Source: Roseimicrobium gellanilyticum (GTDB lineage: Bacteria > Verrucomicrobiota > Verrucomicrobiia > Verrucomicrobiales > Verrucomicrobiaceae). Taken from it: a DNA stretch of 64,000 bases. This document shows positions 63,501 through 64,000 of this stretch, piece after piece; the first letter of the stretch is position 1; each line of letters starts with the position of its first letter. Location: assembly GCF_003315205.1 (NCBI RefSeq), contig NZ_QNRR01000003.1, positions 1-64,000 of the forward strand. Direction: 5' to 3'. The notes beneath the pieces were generated by a model. The model had not been told where the DNA came from and made no database searches. It saw only the letters and a list, made by a program, of their open reading frames with translations. The position numbers were made by a program, and so were the translations under genes.

Positions 63501-64000
63501 ACTCCGTCTGAAGGGGAGCTACGGCCACGCGGCGGAAAGGAACCGTACCCACCGGAATCACCCGCGACCGAGGCCAGCGCCATCACCGCGGCAGCGCGCA
63601 CGAAGCTGTCATCATCATCGATCAATTCGGCGATCTGTCTCTCCAGCCCACCCAGTCGGATTTTGGTGATGCATTGCAGCGCGGCAGCGCGCACACGCCA
63701 GGCACTGTGCTGGAGGCAGCCCTCAATTTGTACTTTCGCTGAATGTGCCTGGGAGCCGAGAAGACTGAGCGACTGCAAGGTCGTCGCCACCATGTCTTCA
63801 TCGTCCGAGGTCAGATAAGGCGTCAACGTTCGTACCGAAGTGGAACTTTCGATTTTGCCGAGGGCGCGGATCGCCGCATGAATCACATTGGCATCCTTTT
63901 CCCCTTTCAAATGCTGCTCCGCCAGGGGAATGGTGCCCGCCTTGCCGATGGAAAGGAGGACATCCATGGCGCGCTCACGCACCAGAGCATCCGGATCACG
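60506..64000 (-). CDS. HEAT-repeat, thioredoxin-like and DsbD-type membrane protein (partial)
   Basis: The frame runs off the right edge of the window without a start, so the N-terminus is missing; at least 1164 codons are present. From N to C: HEAT-like helical repeats over most of the length (SVRTLTPYLTSDDEDMVATT; LADALDRNPSPAYLPTWQAL; DRELVAKLAKSPYYWVRRAA); a thioredoxin-like domain with NPGCPDCETVRRDLAAL (CPDC at 61534-61545); then a membrane part with MAGLLDGINPCAFATIIFF and LELACTGQVYLPTIVYAM, the Pro-Cys and Cys signatures of the DsbD/CcdA electron-transport family. It would pass electrons across the membrane to a thiol partner, with the HEAT array as scaffold. A HEAT array fused to these two modules is unusual. 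It converges on gmd. Confidence 0.8.
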   Translation of the reverse strand, partial: RDPDALVRERAMDVLLSIGKAGTIPLAEQHLKGEKDANVIHAAIRALGKIESSTSVRTLTPYLTSDDEDMVATTLQSLSLLGSQAHSAKVQIEGCLQHSAWRVRAAALQCITKIRLGGLERQIAELIDDDDSFVRAAAVMALASVAGDSGGYGSFPPRGRSSPSDGVDVTQRLVDAFEKHDDLKAIIFKAFGQMKKAVPPELLDSLGDLPPDILVSALATLDNGNAEQKVLLKFAAHTDLDVSCTALRTLAKFSSSSKEVKPVLVMALLGKNAAKRDAVLDNVRWSAPASGNREWEAALKNFQFEQPQAPAPSPVPKVDSLEKQLMRAFIPGGEAAATTPPVAPAAGDVPPGKPKGLVDSLANAFTPKKPSGDVAATATQRPSAPVTGELIEDALNHLAGSADLSGTGEASRVARQAALTLVIAGSDWAVRHYEPVLSKLDVQDRAELADALDRNPSPAYLPTWQALFNDPSREVRQRAMRSALEDEKRTAVIRFGLMQLMQPKTLLTPAEAYGYSIESLARDDNTKKLMLESARQMVAVDKNPPLQILGLIILRQSVTVSDRELVAKLAKSPYYWVRRAAVLTLGRVDSKVSEEMFPAIAADSSAWVREAGAASYGKALKAWKHHFDDNTEVKDELYESDYDFNRSSGRFGSSGGSSALKPETIELLRMLTRDSEERVQLCAWLALLVNRQEVDVEALCALLDRSPDRETWSHRLADFVETNYKSLGPALRPLLERVEWKYIQANKVPAIEKHFGIGGSDGKDMGMDFAAYAESSGPATALVPAPQFVTPAPGSEAEPLYEIPLTAEVNAVFFYNPGCPDCETVRRDLAALKRRFTGLKVQEHNIRDTQAVLLNEALSRRFAVPPDKRQVSPAVFFQEGVLIKSDLNRFAMENLIQDTLRAGDSAMWFQTQKEEIAAAKEVVQQRFEGLQLMGVFMAGLLDGINPCAFATIIFFLSYMQVTRRSPRGILAVGVAFIAGVFISYFVLGLGLVEVVSRIEAFRTAAMLLNWALAIACLVIAYLSIRDARLAREGRLQDMALQLPGFLKTGIRGVIRTGAKSSHFVIAAFVSGIIIAALELACTGQVYLPTIVYAMKTGIASATGFLLLYNVAFIVPLVVIFILAWRGMRSEALIRFQKTHTATVKYALGALFLLLFFMIVWSGRL

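Overview
The window looks like a chromosomal segment of a GC-rich Verrucomicrobia bacterium, probably of the Verrucomicrobium/Roseimicrobium/Prosthecobacter type (inference). Supporting features are a PVC-type heme-binding dehydrogenase-like protein, a LexA operator of the TGTTC-N4-GAACA form reported for Verrucomicrobia, a giant autotransporter-repeat protein ending in a PEP-CTERM anchor, and many secreted hydrolases. There is no rRNA, tRNA, CRISPR array, prophage or intact transposase. Genes are mostly in short operons separated by palindromic intergenic DNA.

Layout. 1-1000: an AT-richer stretch with one small gene, then a GTAG-headed inverted-repeat element against the end of dnaE2. 982-6483: an SOS mutagenesis cassette on the minus strand (imuA-imuB-dnaE2) behind a near-ideal LexA palindrome touching the imuA start codon. 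6589-10816: a small lipoprotein-like gene, a phospholipase D-type protein, an acidic protein and a TPR protein. 10832-16457: a two-gene operon of a Tm-1-like (UPF0261) protein and a 1464-residue multidomain heme protein. 16658-21206: an AhpD-like protein, an AraC regulator divergent from a GH16-like secreted glycosidase, and a sugar kinase fused to the MurNAc-6-phosphate etherase MurQ. 21235-25256: a secreted hypothetical, then ferritin-like protein, IspH, winged-helix regulator and membrane protein, with two matching ACTTTGT-N3-ACAAAGT operators. 25488-27403: a plant-type glucuronokinase and a GalU-like pyrophosphorylase, a probable salvage route from glucuronate to UDP-glucuronate. 27429-30765: SdpI/ArsR pair, fosmidomycin-resistance-type transporter and an AraC regulator. 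30862-35824: two amidohydrolases separated by a second GTAG inverted-repeat element, a DDAH-like enzyme and a YbaK-type tRNA editing protein. 36101-40621: a lysine catabolic operon (L-lysine 6-transaminase, aminoadipate-semialdehyde dehydrogenase, and a probable 2-oxoadipate dioxygenase). 40761-42933: plsY, an HD-like protein and a single-domain response regulator. 43628-58165: one 4845-codon gene for a beta-helical repeat protein with PEP-CTERM tail, preceded by a leader holding two terminator-like hairpins. 59206-64000: GDP-mannose 4,6-dehydratase and a HEAT-repeat/thioredoxin/DsbD-like protein cut by the window edge.

The most notable points are the two-site ACTTTGT regulon around IspH and a ferritin-like protein, the family of GTAG-headed palindromes at four places, the tandem hairpin leader of the giant gene, the kinase-MurQ fusion and the glucuronokinase-GalU pair. 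No wholly new system could be demonstrated by reading alone. Several starts were moved inward from the longest possible frame on the basis of signal peptides or conserved N-termini; recognisable Shine-Dalgarno sequences are rare here, so starts are less certain than ends.
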